From: Corticium candelabrum
Taxonomy: Eukaryota > Porifera > Homoscleromorpha > Homosclerophorida > Plakinidae
NCBI RefSeq assembly: GCF_963422355.1
Contig: NC_085100.1
Location: 3,068,568-3,132,567, forward strand
Reading direction: 5' to 3'
DNA length: 64,000 nt
Position 1 is the first letter of the stretch. Each line of letters opens with the position of its first letter. Both the position numbers and the translations under genes were made by a program. Of this stretch, positions 46,445 through 58,510 are shown piece by piece. The notes below the pieces were generated by a model. That model was not told the origin of the DNA, did not search any database, and saw only the letters and a list, made by a program, of their open reading frames with translations.

Positions 46445-49400
46445 ACGCACGTAAAATTAACTTATGCCCGATTACTTATTTACGCTGTCACTATATGTAC
46501 ATAGGGAAGTGGTCATACTAGCCCTGCTGTATAACATCAGACCACAATGTTTGGCATGAGGTCATACTACAGTAGTCACACATACAACTTCAATGTGAGT
46601 CTTACATATTGAAGTATCACTGCAGCAAAATTGAGTTCTCATGCTAAACTGTTCACTTCCAAAAAGCAGACGTCAACAAACAGGGACATCGATTTCCATC
46701 CAATATCACACATCAGAGAAAAGGCAATCTAAGCTTTATCTCATCTTAGCAGGATTTGATATCAACCAACTTGCCTTTGAGCTAATACACCCTAGCGTGT
46801 AATTCCTAGTTCTTGGTGTACATGCATAAATGATGCATGCATTGCTTTTAGTGACAGTCTAAGCAACCATGTCAACAGAGCACTGACGAGCCTACTATAG
46901 TGTAACTAACACTAATTGTGATTAATTCTAGGTGCACATGTGCTAGGATTAATTTACAGTAATATGTCTGCAGACCAAGGAATGGGCGGTCAGACAACTG
47001 GAATGCAGCGCATGCACTTATTGTTATCCCTGGTGTTAATTATTCAATCAGTTATTTGTTTACTTTTGTTTAGAGGCCACTGAAGAAGGTCTCTCATTTG
47101 GAGCTAAGATCAAAAAACATCCTGGAGAAGATGCCTTCGTCAATACGTAACAAAAAGGAGGTAAACCATTACAACAAACATACTAGCAATTTCCTTAATT
47201 AATAATACAATGTGTTTGTCTACGTTTGCTCAGCTTGTTAGAGAGGTTGATGCCATTGTGAAAGCAGTGAACTGTACTCTTGACCTTCTGGAGATGAAGG
47301 TGTGTGAGTGTAAAATATTATTCATATCCTCGTATATACTCAGAACGACACTCTCTGCGTTCACACTGCATTAGCACTCGGCACTCGAACACGAGTTAGC
47401 ATTCCACAAATCCATATATGACCTGCAGATCAGCTATACAGATTCACTCTTCGATGCTGTAAGGTTCGTAATGATTCGCTCTTGTTGCCTTGTCCAGAAT
47501 TATTTGTTGTGCACAGACAGTAATGCTGTATGTCCAATCAATGAATTGATTGCAATTGATCCTCATGTGCCATGGGTTTGCGCTATCTGTTGTCATACTA
47601 TGTATACCCATTCTACTCATGTTTTGTATCTGATAGAATTCTTGGAAAATCCAAGATACTAAATTCATATATCAGTGTATTAGACTCGTGTCCAGTCCTC
47701 CTTTGTTCTAAGTTGCTACACCACATGTACAACTTCGTCACGTGTGAAACCACATACACACGTAACAGCTAGTGCACGTGGTGTAGCAACCTGGTGCGAA
47801 GGAGGACTGGACACGAGTCTATCAGTGTATCATGTGCTACTAAACTATGACATGGGACTACTGGATACATACATTTTCATGGTTGACACAGTTTGCTCCC
47901 ACTTGCCTTGATTTGACTCTGACAAAATACAGACTACTGTATATACTGTGAGTGTAGCATATACAACAACATAGTAAAGCGTTACTTGTCTGTGTCTGTG
48001 TCAGTGTGTCAATCCATCATGTGGCAATGTAGATTCTCATACTCGATGTAATGTCTCGTACTGTTAGGCCGTGTTTCCACTAGCTCAACGTTAAACTAGT
48101 TTAGCCTAACGAGTTCATAAACTAAACCAGTTTAAGAAGGCGACTGTTTCCACTAAGGACTCTCGCATCCGGGATGTGTGACATATCCGGACAAGTCTGT
48201 TTTGCAATGGTGCAGTGATGCTTACTGTGATACATTGCGCTGCTTTGGAGCAATATGTGGATGTCACATAGACTCCAAATTCAACATCTAGGTACATGCA
48301 GTAACTGCTCCTATATTTGATGACGTTTCCATCTTTCAAGACAATCCCTTATCAACAAACTAGTAGTAAATACCATCAAAACGGCATTGTCAGTGACCAT
48401 CAAGCACACACGTTACCATCACGTGACAGTTAAACCTAACCCACTTGCTAAACCTACTACAAAACGGGTTTAGGAAAAGCGATTTAAGTTTAGAATATAA
48501 CTCGTTTAGTGCAGATAGAAACAGGTCAATTATTAAACTAGTTTAGCCTAAACCACTTGTTAAACAGTTTAAGTGCTAGTGGAAACGTGCCCTTAGTAAT
48601 GTAAACCACAGCAATCTGATTGTGTCTGACTGCATATCTGTCTGTCACTTGTCTGTCCAAGGTCTTTTGATCGACTGCCTCATTATAAATTCTTTGCCCA
48701 ATTGACATAATGACTGATATTCTGAATGACACATTTTTGATAAGAACCTGATTATGTACCAGCAGTTGGTATACTGACATGTTTTTGTCATACATCTTCT
48801 TCTGAGCTCTCTCACTTGTTATCATAAACGTTTCACTCCGAACTGTGTGTCTTAGAGCTGGATTTGAAGACTTCCAGCAATCTGTTGCATCACACGTTTG
48901 TCAACCTCTAGATGGTAAGCCTTTATAGCTTATCATTCCATCCTTCGATTAAACATCATGTGACATCTTGCTTTTGTATTCACAGCAATCATCACATCCT
49001 TCAGTGTCCTCGATGCGACATCATCCGACGATGCTCTCAGACAATTTCTAACGGTTATGAGAGATCATTCCTCAAGAGTAAATACCAAACCACAAAGTTG
49101 CCAGTCTTTTGTTTGATTCTACAACACCTTGTTCCTCATTTATAGCTACAAGAGGTTGTGGCCTCTCTAAGACCTCAAACTGGAAGTAATAGTCAAGAGG
49201 CGTTGTCTGAGTATGGAAAAAGTTTCTTCACACAATTGAATAAGAGACAACGTGAATGTGCAGCAGAACGAGACAGAAGAGCAGATGAAATCCGCATGCA
49301 TGAATCACAACAGAAAGAGACAACCCATCAGTTCAGTAACTGTTCTCTATCCAGACGACCATCGGCTGAAATGAAAGGCGATGTAACTGGTGACAAATCA

Positions 49401-49571
49401 AGGCAGTCAGCGATTAGCAAGTCAAGAAAGCCACCAGCGAAACCGCAAACAGGAGAACAATTGTCAACAAAGGGCAAACCAGAAATCGAGAGAGAAGGCA
49501 AAAGGCCACATGATCAAACCAAGACGAAATCCACATGTGCATACAGGCCACCTTGGGATTCCAAGTTCTAG
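44170..49571 (+). CDS. Unidentified coiled-coil protein, candidate ciliary
   Basis: Thirteen exons (44170-44265, 44320-44369, 44440-44539, 44615-44860, 44917-45042, 45103-45174, 46090-46323, 47074-47160, 47234-47299, 47375-47463, 48856-48914, 48986-49077, 49146-49571) give 580 residues; every phase agrees. The N-terminal third is coiled coil (KLEDQIEVLKQQNADLQLKL, then ERFDKRRVYLLKCQVMQLER), the middle is helical (VREVDAIVKAVNCTLDLLEM) and the last exon is a basic, low-complexity tail ending YRPPWDSKF. I do not recognise the family. The intron after 44539 seems to use a GC donor (CAG|GCAGGA). The start was taken as the first ATG after the shared promoter. A link to cilia is inferred only from the head-to-head arrangement with CFAP161 and the X-box. 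Confidence 0.75.
45183..46020. repeat. GACA arrays and GACA-tailed repeats in intron 6 of the coiled-coil gene
   Basis: GACA runs at 45183-45262, 45310-45365, 45820-45851 and 45923-46010. The second copy of the repeat seen at 27308-27492 lies at 45712-45850, again with AATAAATGAAA before the GACA tail. Confidence 0.8.
46324..47073. other. Intron 7 of the coiled-coil gene
   Basis: Contains a GT run at 46412-46442 flanked by a duplicated CACGTAAAATTAACT(C/T)ATG phrase (about 46374 and 46449). Otherwise nothing recognised. Confidence 0.55.
47682..47822. repeat. Hairpin element, about 140 bp
   Basis: TAGACTCGTGTCCAGTCCTC at the left is repeated as its exact reverse complement at the right; inner arms GTTGCTACACCA / TGGTGTAGCAAC and ACGTGTG / CACACGT continue the fold. 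MITE-like insertion in intron 10 of the coiled-coil gene. Confidence 0.88.
48065..48595. mobile_element. Inverted-repeat element built on TTAAACTAGTTTAGCC motifs
   Basis: The left end GGCCGTGTTTCCACTAGCTC and the right end GTGCTAGTGGAAACGTGCCC are inverted. Inside, AAACTAGTTTAGCCTAA-type palindromes recur near both ends. About 530 bp, non-coding, in intron 10 of the coiled-coil gene. A relative is at 3740-3890. Confidence 0.75.
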
Positions 49572-49725
49572 TGTTTGTTATTGGTATTACCAAATTATCA
49601 CATAAACAAGGTAACCATGTATCTACACAACAATCTGAATACAAGACGGGCATTGCCCAACATGCAGAATACTTCATAAACAAAATGATTACGTATGAAA
49701 TTCAATGGCTACCTATACAATTATT

Positions 49726-50016
49726 TCATGTTTCAACATCAACAAAATCGTCAATTGTGTCGCTTAGATTGCCTGAATTTGTCCGTCGTACGTAGAACAG
49801 AATGTAGGCCTTGCACGATGCTACCTGCTCTGTTGATACTTCCGTAACTGTAGAGTCGTTAAAGTGAAACCATGTTCCTGTCATAAGTCTGACCATCAGT
49901 TGGTGCGTAAAACGTGTACTATGATAAGCTGATAGAGAAACAGAGACAGACAGACAGACAGACACACCCACACCCACATGGACAGGCACACACACACACA
50001 TACACACATCACACAC

Positions 50017-50081
<65 letters not shown>

Positions 50082-50753
50082 ACATACAAGCACAACAAGC
50101 AGCCTGACAGGAGACACCCAGCACTAATTCTTACTACAAAGCATGAACCATACCTGCTATTTGACTGCAAGCGTATGCCGTGTAATGACCTGAGCTCACC
50201 CTGCATACATGCAAGAATTCTATATCAGGAATCAATATGATATGAGCATTGCATAACACATTTCTCACCCAGAACCATGATGAACAATGACAGCAGCAAG
50301 ATCATAGTAGTTCTGACAAGCAGCCTAGAACATAAATACCAAACTACTGTACTAGCAACGAAAAACATCTATTGAAAGGTTTAGTACAAAGGATTCAGAG
50401 ACCCTACAACTACACCATATTACATTTCTGTCTGTGCATTTCTTGTTTGCAATCATCATAGTACAGTGTAGTAGGTTGTTTAGATATATGAGTTTTGTGC
50501 TTCAGTGAAGTTAAAAAAGGAAGAGGACTCCATAGTTGCTTGCCTTATTTGTACGACTAATTTGTGAGATCAGCAAATAAAAGGATGAACAGGCTGACAG
50601 ACTGAAACAGACGAACAAATGAAAGAGAGAAGAGAACATTGCAACCAACCCACTGTCTACAGTTTTCATTTTGTCATCAGCACTTCATGAAAAAGTTTTG
50701 GAAAACCCTTTTCAGATGCAAAAAATTCTAAAGTTCAATACGACCATGTCTGT

Positions 50754-50843
<90 letters not shown>

Positions 50844-51415
50844 TTGTGTGGAATTACAAACTTTCTACTTACCTTCTGTGTTTCCTCTGTTGCATACAGA
50901 AACGGCAACATATCCAAACCCATTATCGGAAACTGGACATGAATGTCAATTTTCGTACGAAACATGTTGGTGAAACGAAAACGTTTGAGATGCAAACACA
51001 AAACCTGAAACATTCAACACTACTAATTTTGTAACATCCATGTGACAGACATGTTGGCAACTTACTGGTGGTAACGATGTCATCCACAGCTTCTTGGTTG
51101 ATCTCTGTCGGCTCTGACATCGCGTACATTGATAGAACTCTGTCTCATCTAACTCTTCTTTTTGTACAAAACTTGCCAAGCAATCTAAGCAAGAGCAAAT
51201 GCAGTTATGCCATTGCCTAATCACGTTGATACGTCCTTACTATCTTGACACATGTACATGTAATCATGCTAGCAGACACAGGATGGTATAAGTTTCAAGC
51301 TACATCAACCTCATTCACCCATCAAATCCTGTTGCCTCTTGGGGGTCAGCATGTAGATATGTAATACACACCGTAGTTCACAAGGAATGCCCAACAATGA
51401 CTAGCCCAGTGTGTG

Positions 51416-51456
<41 letters not shown>

Positions 51457-51465
51457 CACACACGT

Positions 51466-51500
<35 letters not shown>

Positions 51501-51662
51501 CTAAATCAATGTGTAACTCATTGCATAAATCCACTGTGCCACATAGTAAATCGATATCAGCAAAAAAGTTCTGCATAAAGACGGTCGGTGTGATCCCAGT
51601 GAATGGCTAACAACGTCATTATATCCAAAATTAAAATCTTAAAGTGTAATCTAGTCTCAAAT

Positions 51663-51702
<40 letters not shown>

Positions 51703-52561
51703 CACAATACGTGGCACGTCTTTGTCCATTCACAACCACACGCCCACACCAGTCCTGTGTAGACTGTACGTGTCGTCATCCTTCGCAAATCTTCGAGCAA
51801 TCAAATATTTCTTGCCGATGGAAATTACTCTTCTAGCGCTAAATTCTGATTACATTTGCACCACATCCAACCTACACGTTTTCTGTACCAAGCGCTACAC
51901 GGGGAGTTTGTCAATTTCTATCGAAAAAAGCATGCAGATAAGATTCGAATTCATTTAGCACATCCGGGACTCGCAACGAAGATTGCATGTGGCGTTTCCA
52001 CACACGCTCAGCTCAGATTGCGTCTTCCGTCAGAACGCTACAGTTTCTTGCCCGTGCGAAGGACAAGGCATGGATCTAGTATTATCTAAGAATGGAAGAG
52101 TAGTAGCTTTACCAGGAACGTAGCATATACCTTGAATGCGACATTGTGGTCTTCCCTTTCCTCGCATATTGACAAACTGCTGAGGAATATCAAGTGACAA
52201 ATCTGGAGAACATATTAGTTCACTACAACACCTAACAGAAACAACAACAGACATAAAGCAACCGTACCAAGGATAGGATCGTGCTTGATCGATAATGACT
52301 CGCACGTTAAACAATTAACCTACAACAAAGAAGATGCACATGAAATACGATGACGTCCAAGAGACTAACTGCCATTGTCTTGCATCATACCTCACTACGA
52401 AGCTGTCCACCAAATATTCCTGATACGATTGTCTGTCGACTGCTATTGTTCCGTTTAGCATACTCGAGCAGCTCTGAATGCAACTTGTCCAGAAGATATC
52501 GAAGAAACTCATGGGCATCCTGTTGCTGGTAACCTCTACAGCATACGATAAGAAGCTGCCG

Positions 52562-52640
<79 letters not shown>

Positions 52641-55600
52641 TGCATGAGTGCGTTACAGATTCCTACCTGAATCTTGGCACAATCTGCCATACAACAGCAA
52701 AGAGTGTGTCCGGTGAGTGTGGAGCCGCGCCTTCGTTACAGAGAGCACAAACACACTTTCGAACCTCTTCAACCAACGAACTGAAAATCCAGACAACAAT
52801 CACACCATACGACTCAACATGCAACACAAACAAAATATAAAAACAAAACCTTTCCATGTTCTCATCCGGTCCCTTTTGTCTTGTAAAGTATCCATGACTC
52901 CCTCTCGACTTTTCCCTGCAGCTATCAAATGACGGAAGTCTCATGAAGTAGAGAGTAAACTCCTTGATGTTGCTGTAACAAGTAACTCATAGTTCATGTT
53001 ATGACATCAATCAATTAATTAAGTCATAAAGTCAATACCTCAGTGATTGTAGAACAGAATTCATAAAGCAAGTGTTGCCCAAATTCCGTAATCCGACTCG
53101 ATGGCACTTGACTACAGCGTCTGTTGGCTTTCCCTGTAAAAGCAATAATTCACATTAATATAGCAAATAGCAAATGGATAAAGAGCTGCCGTTTGTTACG
53201 GTTATGCCCCTCAGCTAGATGGCGGGGTTCCTGTGCACTACGCAGGAGCTACGGGCCGTGCTAAGCAATCTTCTGGAGCCTGGCCAGGTACTCGTAGGAG
53301 CACCGACTTCAACGCCAACTGTGGTGTGAACACCCAAAGTCCCACCAGGGCCCCAGTGGCTGATGGACTTTGTCACACACTCACCTGTGTGTGTGTGTGT
53401 GTGTGTGTGTGCACGCGCGCATGCGTGCGTGTGTTCCTTCCACAGGATGATTGTAAAGAAATAAATATATATACTATACAAATATAAAAATAAATAAATA
53501 TACATACTTGTTGGTTTGGGGTGTTTGGGGGATCATTTGGGTTTCAATGTTATAAATATAATACAAAATATAATAAAAACAACAATTTACATGATATATT
53601 AAAGTATTTTAATAAATTACAATAGCAATCTGAGTAACCTTCTCCATTCATTTCAGATGATGTAAATGTTTTACTTTCAATGGACGTCTAATGCAAAACT
53701 ACTTTGTCTTTGTAATGTTTAGGTTTTGAAGTGCCTTTTGTTGTGTTTTCAAGGCTTTGTGTTTAATGCTTAGTTCTAGCCTGATCATGTAGCACTAACT
53801 AAACATACACAAAATGCCTTTCAAGACAAAAACATTCCACATTAAGTGTTCTGGTAATCATGTGGGTCAACATTGGGTAATGCACTTTTGTGCCTGCAAT
53901 CTCACTGATAATACATTCCCCTACCTTGAAGGCGTTACGAATCTACATTCCCCCTCACTGTTCTGCCACATCCCAGACTGACAGCAAAGGCTGCTTACAG
54001 TAAGAGGGATCAAACATGCTGTACAGACTGGCGATGATAAACTTGACAAAATGATCCAAAATTTCTATTTCTAAATTTTGGTAAAAATTAATTTGGCGGA
54101 TGGATAGTTAGTGTGACCAAATCGTCAAATAAAAATTGTCACCAAAATTTCCCGGTCTATGGCATGTACACCAGTTTTGAGTACTAGAATTTGGCAAGGT
54201 AGACATGACGTGGGCCCCCAAGGTTAACGTCCGGCATGTCAAAAACTCTCTAAAACCAAGGTTTTCATCACCAAAATAAAAACAAAACAGATGACTCATA
54301 GTCATGGAAAGTCGAGCATCCGATCTGTATAATGTACATTTTTTCTGCAAGAGTCGTCCTGTGCTGTACAATTGTCACTAACAAACTTGAAGCTACAACT
54401 TAGTGAGTGGAAACAACATGCATTGGTACTCCAATACTCTAGTACTGTACTCACTCTATTACTACCGCAACCACATGGTTAGCCAGCATCAAATATGGGA
54501 TAGAGTTTTTCTAAAAAATTTGATACCTAAAAGTGTTAATTGGAAGAAGTAATGATCGATTGCTGCTACACTAACCAAAATTTTTACTAGAGCTTCAAAC
54601 CACCACCACAACCTACAAGATAGATACTTAATCTTCTATACGGTATTTAAGTCATCAAAACCTTTGACACACGGTTGACCGGCATTCGCAAGTTGAAGAA
54701 CCCTAGAATTTCTACAGGCAGAAATCTAGCACAGTTTGCACCAATTAGTACTAACTAAAGGACTAAAAGGTGTGCAGATTTTAGAGCCACAGCCAAAGTC
54801 GGGGCTGAGGGCTTACTGGAGCCCAGGGGTGCATTCGCTTGCTTGTTCTATGCACGCACTGGTTAATTAAACTGGATTTTAAAGTACCAATCGAACGATT
54901 GTCCAGGAAAGTACAGTACAAAGGATGATTTAGTTGATATCAAAAATTGCAGTCAATACTTTTCACTTGCTCTGTTCTTTGTACTTTCACTTTCACTTGT
55001 TCTCAATACTTTATCCAAGAACTAGTTCTAAATGATGCTAAGGAAGTGGAAGACGATGATACAGCCAATATTCTAGTGCTGGTCTTGTTGCTAGACAACA
55101 TACAGAGAGATGGGAGGAGAAGAGAACTGAAATGGGAGGAACAAACTCCCTCTATAAACTGGTGTGCTCGCTCAGTGCGAGAAACAAAACAAGATCACCC
55201 CAACACAAACAATTGAACTGTACAACCGGCGCATAAACTGAACCCAAATGAATGCACCCTTGGGGTAATTGACCGAGTACAGAAATCAATTTGATGTTTA
55301 TGTCTATCTATTTGATTATAGTTAATGCTTGTTTATTCATGATGTATTTTGTTGCTTACATCGAGCCGAGCTGATTTTTTTCGAGATGGTTCTTCGTCGC
55401 TTTTCACTGCCAGACGTCGTCGACGATTCCGTTCTTGTTTGTCAGCTATCTCTTGCCGCAGTCTTTCTACATGCTTCAGTGGTGTATCATTGATGACAAA
55501 CTCATCACATCGGTAGCTAAATTAAGCGCATAATATTATCACAGTCAGCCATGGTTTCCAACAACCCTTGAACAATAGTTTTTAAAATGTAAAAAATAAA

Positions 55601-55862
55601 TTAAACCCAGAGTTTGTAATATAGGCAGACAGACATGCTAACAAACAAATAGACAAACAGACAGACCAACAATAGACAAACAAATAAACAAACATGCACA
55701 CAAACAAATAGACAAATAAATACACAAACAGAAAACAAACACACAAACAAATGCACATAAATGCTAACAAACAAACAGACACACAAATAGACAAACAAAT
55801 ATCCAAACAGACAAATGAACAAACAAACAAACACACAGAAATGCTAACAAACGAACAAATAA

Positions 55863-55893
<31 letters not shown>

Positions 55894-58294
55894 CATGAAA
55901 AACAAATTGACAAAGAGATCAACCGACAACCAACACAATAACAGTCAAACAGACAGAAATGCTAACAAACAAACATGCTAACTAACAAACAAACAAATAG
56001 ACAGACAGACAGACAAACAAATAAATAAACAGACAGAAATGCTAACAAGCAAACAAACAGACAGACAGACATACAAACAGACAGATAGACAGACAGATAG
56101 ACAGACAAACAAACAGACAGACAGACAGACAGACACACACACACACAAAAATTGACGAAAAGACCAAGACAACTGATACGCTAACAGACACACAGACAGA
56201 AATGCTAACAAACAAACAAAGAGACAAACAGACCAAACGACATGCTAACAAACAAATAGACAAACAGACAGATAGACAAATGAACAAACAGACAGATACA
56301 CCATAGTAGAGTCTGCCTTCTTGTAACTACAACTTTATTCCCCATTACTGACAGCCCTACGACCAAGCAGCTAGGCAACACACACAAATGTACTGTACAG
56401 TGCTATTTTAAGATCAAATGCCATTAGCATAAGACTGGAAAATAGTCTGCAATAATTCCTGCATTGCCCTGGAGTATACTACTGTGGTTTGCTATATGAG
56501 TCTTGCTATGTCTAGTCATTAATATTAATGAAACAAATAAACAAGTTTCATTCTTTATTAGGTCACGTGACAGGCCTGCATGTATAGTACCCTAGCGTTT
56601 CATGCCTCAAGGTAATAATAAGTCACATGACTGGGTGTATCCATATCACAGATATTGTGTACTTTGTGTCCTGGCGATCATTTAATACAAGTTTACTAAA
56701 CTCTCCTTTCTATTATGACTTCACATCCCCTTCCTGTTTATACTGGTTGCTATTAACTTCATCTAGTGTATGTTTGCTAGCTAGCTAGCTAGCCCCTTGC
56801 TGCTCAGTTAGTCATGTGAAACCAATTCTATGACCGAATCACACCTCGCTCTATAAACTTCCGTTGTCTACTAACCAGCTTTCTAAAAACTTTAGTTGTC
56901 TGCTGCCATGTGACATAACAAGAGCTCAAGCACGATGACACAGCTGTGATACTTTATCTATTGTAAATAAGACAGTGGTAAGTGTTTCTTCTGTGACCTC
57001 TTCTTGTTGGAGGAACACTGACACATTTTTGTATTGTTGGGTATTGTTGGCTATAACATTATTAAGTAAATTAGACCACAGTTAGTTGAGGTGAGGTCAT
57101 CGGATCTATTATAGTCATTTACATCTGGGGCTGTATAATAGGTCCAATGATGTCACCTCAACTAACTGTGGTCTAATTTACTTAATAATGTTATACCCAA
57201 CAATACCCAACAATACAAAAATGTCTCAGTGTTCCTCCAACAGGAAGAGGTCACAGAAGAAACAGAGTAAGACTATTTATGGTACACATCTGATCAACAC
57301 AGCTTGTCTCCACACCATCCCACAACAGGTTGCAAGATTTTCATAACAAAGTACACAAAATCTGTAGGAAAGTTCGCTCAGCTTGTTTTCTAAACCTTGG
57401 CAATTTACTATTGCCATCATTCGCTCGTGTCAAACACAACATGAGTGTGACACTTACTGTACAACAGGATCAGACATCAAACGGGTTTCTCTATGGCATT
57501 TTCAAAGACTAAGTTCATCAAATTTAGTAGGCAATTTCCTTCACAAACTATACTTACAAAAGTCTAGACAATAAAAATATTTATACTACATTGTGCCACA
57601 AAGTGTTGATCTAATGTTAACACCAAGGGTAGGACAGTTTGTGTGAGCACTTTTCTACTGCCTCAGAAAGAAAAAAAACAAAGTCAATCTATCACTTTCA
57701 ATCTCTTCAAATGTCTCAACTAAACACACCCCGGAAGTACTAATTTATTGCACACGTGTCTAAACTAAAATTGAACAATCATAATTTGAAATAAAATTTT
57801 GAAATAAAATTTTGAAGCAACAAACAGACGAATGAATCCACACACTGTGCATTATAACTCTCTACCAACTATGTAATTATCGCTCGAAACGTGCCAGGCT
57901 TCCTACCAGAAGACAGCCGTCGACTGATCGAGACACACACAGTGCGCAGGCTCTTTGTCAAAATGACTGAGCGCGTGAGCGTTGATGTACCTAGAAAGTC
58001 AATTGTACGTCCGAACGGACGAAATCGTAGCACGAATGACAACGGAACTGATGAAAATCTCAAGAATCACGACGATTCTGACCTTCCGCAGTGTATTCTC
58101 CCGCACGTTAGGCATATCCACGGATTCTTGCGCGCCCGACACTCTGTAGAGCACATGTTATTACAATGGGAATCGAACCACATGGCGCGCTCGTGTTCGC
58201 TCTACAGACCTTCGCACGTCCACTGGGAGATGCTGGCGAGCTTTAATTTGTCGACATCTAATTTCACCGCGTCATCCACGTGTGGGCATTCCAT
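49726..58294 (-). CDS. USP3: Ubiquitin carboxyl-terminal hydrolase 3
   Basis: Fifteen exons (58294-58210, 58143-58083, 57990-57907, 55516-55360, 53133-53039, 52972-52850, 52780-52667, 52535-52391, 52319-52268, 52202-52131, 51184-51066, 51004-50873, 50324-50269, 50200-50154, 49877-49726) encode 497 residues (human 520), all in phase. An N-terminal ZnF-UBP ([40 protein letters not shown]) precedes the USP domain. The catalytic Cys is C151 in [12 protein letters not shown], the His is H437 in SSGHYTAYA and the Asn/Asp N454-D455 in FHFNDSTV. Other blocks: [35 protein letters not shown] and [18 protein letters not shown]3 removes ubiquitin from H2A/H2B and acts in DNA-damage responses. The active site looks intact. 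Confidence 0.96.
49985..50082. repeat. CA microsatellite in last USP3 intron
   Basis: CA run with flanking ACAGACAGAC and ACACATACACACATC variants, UG in the USP3 transcript. Confidence 0.9.
50757..50841. repeat. CA microsatellite in USP3 intron 12
   Basis: Pure CA run of about 40 units, 32 bp from the exon-12 donor at 50872. Confidence 0.93.
51418..51700. repeat. CA and GT microsatellites in USP3 intron 10
   Basis: A CA run (51418-51497, interrupted near ATGCACACACGTGCG) and a GT run (51665-51700). Confidence 0.88.
52564..52640. repeat. GT microsatellite in USP3 intron 7
   Basis: A pure GT run fills most of the 131-bp intron between USP3 exons 7 and 8. Confidence 0.93.
53134..55359. other. 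USP3 intron 4 with a repeat-derived GC-rich block
   Basis: A GC-rich block at 53210-53385 (CTGGAGCCTGGCCAGGTACT, CCAGGGCCCCAGTGGCTGAT), then a GT run and GGATGATTGTAAAGAAATAAA, has the look of the 3' end of a non-LTR retrotransposon, but no coding part was recognised. The rest (53500-55350) is AT-rich without features I can support. Confidence 0.4.
55620..56300. repeat. Compound GACA/AAAC array, about 680 bp
   Basis: Mixed CAAA, GACA and AATA tetranucleotides are punctuated at least seven times by ATGCTAACAAACAAA (for example near 55636, 55760, 55837, 55957, 56039, 56204 and 56242). The array evolved by duplication of larger blocks. Confidence 0.88.
56980..57268. repeat. Long foldback element, arms of about 110 bp
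   Basis: GTTTCTTCTGTGACCTCTTC at the left returns as the reverse complement GAAGAGGTCACAGAAGAAAC at the right. The inner arms (CCCAACAATACAAAAATGT, GTCTAATTTACTTAATAATG, CCTCAACTAACTGTGG) match over their whole length apart from a few changes, leaving a loop of roughly 45 bp. Non-coding, in USP3 intron 3. Confidence 0.9.
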
Positions 58295-58510
58295 GTTCTA
58301 AAGTGCTGCCATTGAGGGGACGTCACATTCAATCGCAGCTCTGGTCTCCACGGGATAGGTGGAGTTGAAGTCACATGACACAATGGAAGAGAGACGTCAT
58401 GCGTCACGTGATTATAAACATAAAAAAATTAATACGCATGCGTAGTAAGTGCAGTGTCCCGCATCACGTGATTATAAACTTAATGAGTGCTCGTGCGTCG
58501 TGAGTGCAGT
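58295..58510. promoter_or_regulatory. Compact bidirectional promoter, USP3 / small membrane protein
   Basis: Only 216 bp separate the two start codons. Two copies of TCACGTGATTATAAAC (palindromic E-box TCACGTGA at 58404-58411 and 58464-58471), 60 bp apart, form a local tandem duplication, together with TCACATGACA at 58370. TCACGTGA is bound by bHLH-zip factors of the USF/TFE/MITF type. Confidence 0.65.

Noticed and set aside
49390..49605. Alternative frames over the last exon of the coiled-coil gene
   Set aside because: Only the frame ending YRPPWDSKF joins in phase with the upstream exons.
53210..53385. GC-rich block as a coding exon or tRNA-derived gene
   Set aside because: No frame matches USP3, whose exons 4 and 5 join directly in phase; no tRNA cloverleaf was found by eye.
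57891..58301. 136-codon plus-strand frame
   Set aside because: It is the antisense of USP3 exons 1-3, whose minus-strand reading gives the ZnF-UBP domain.
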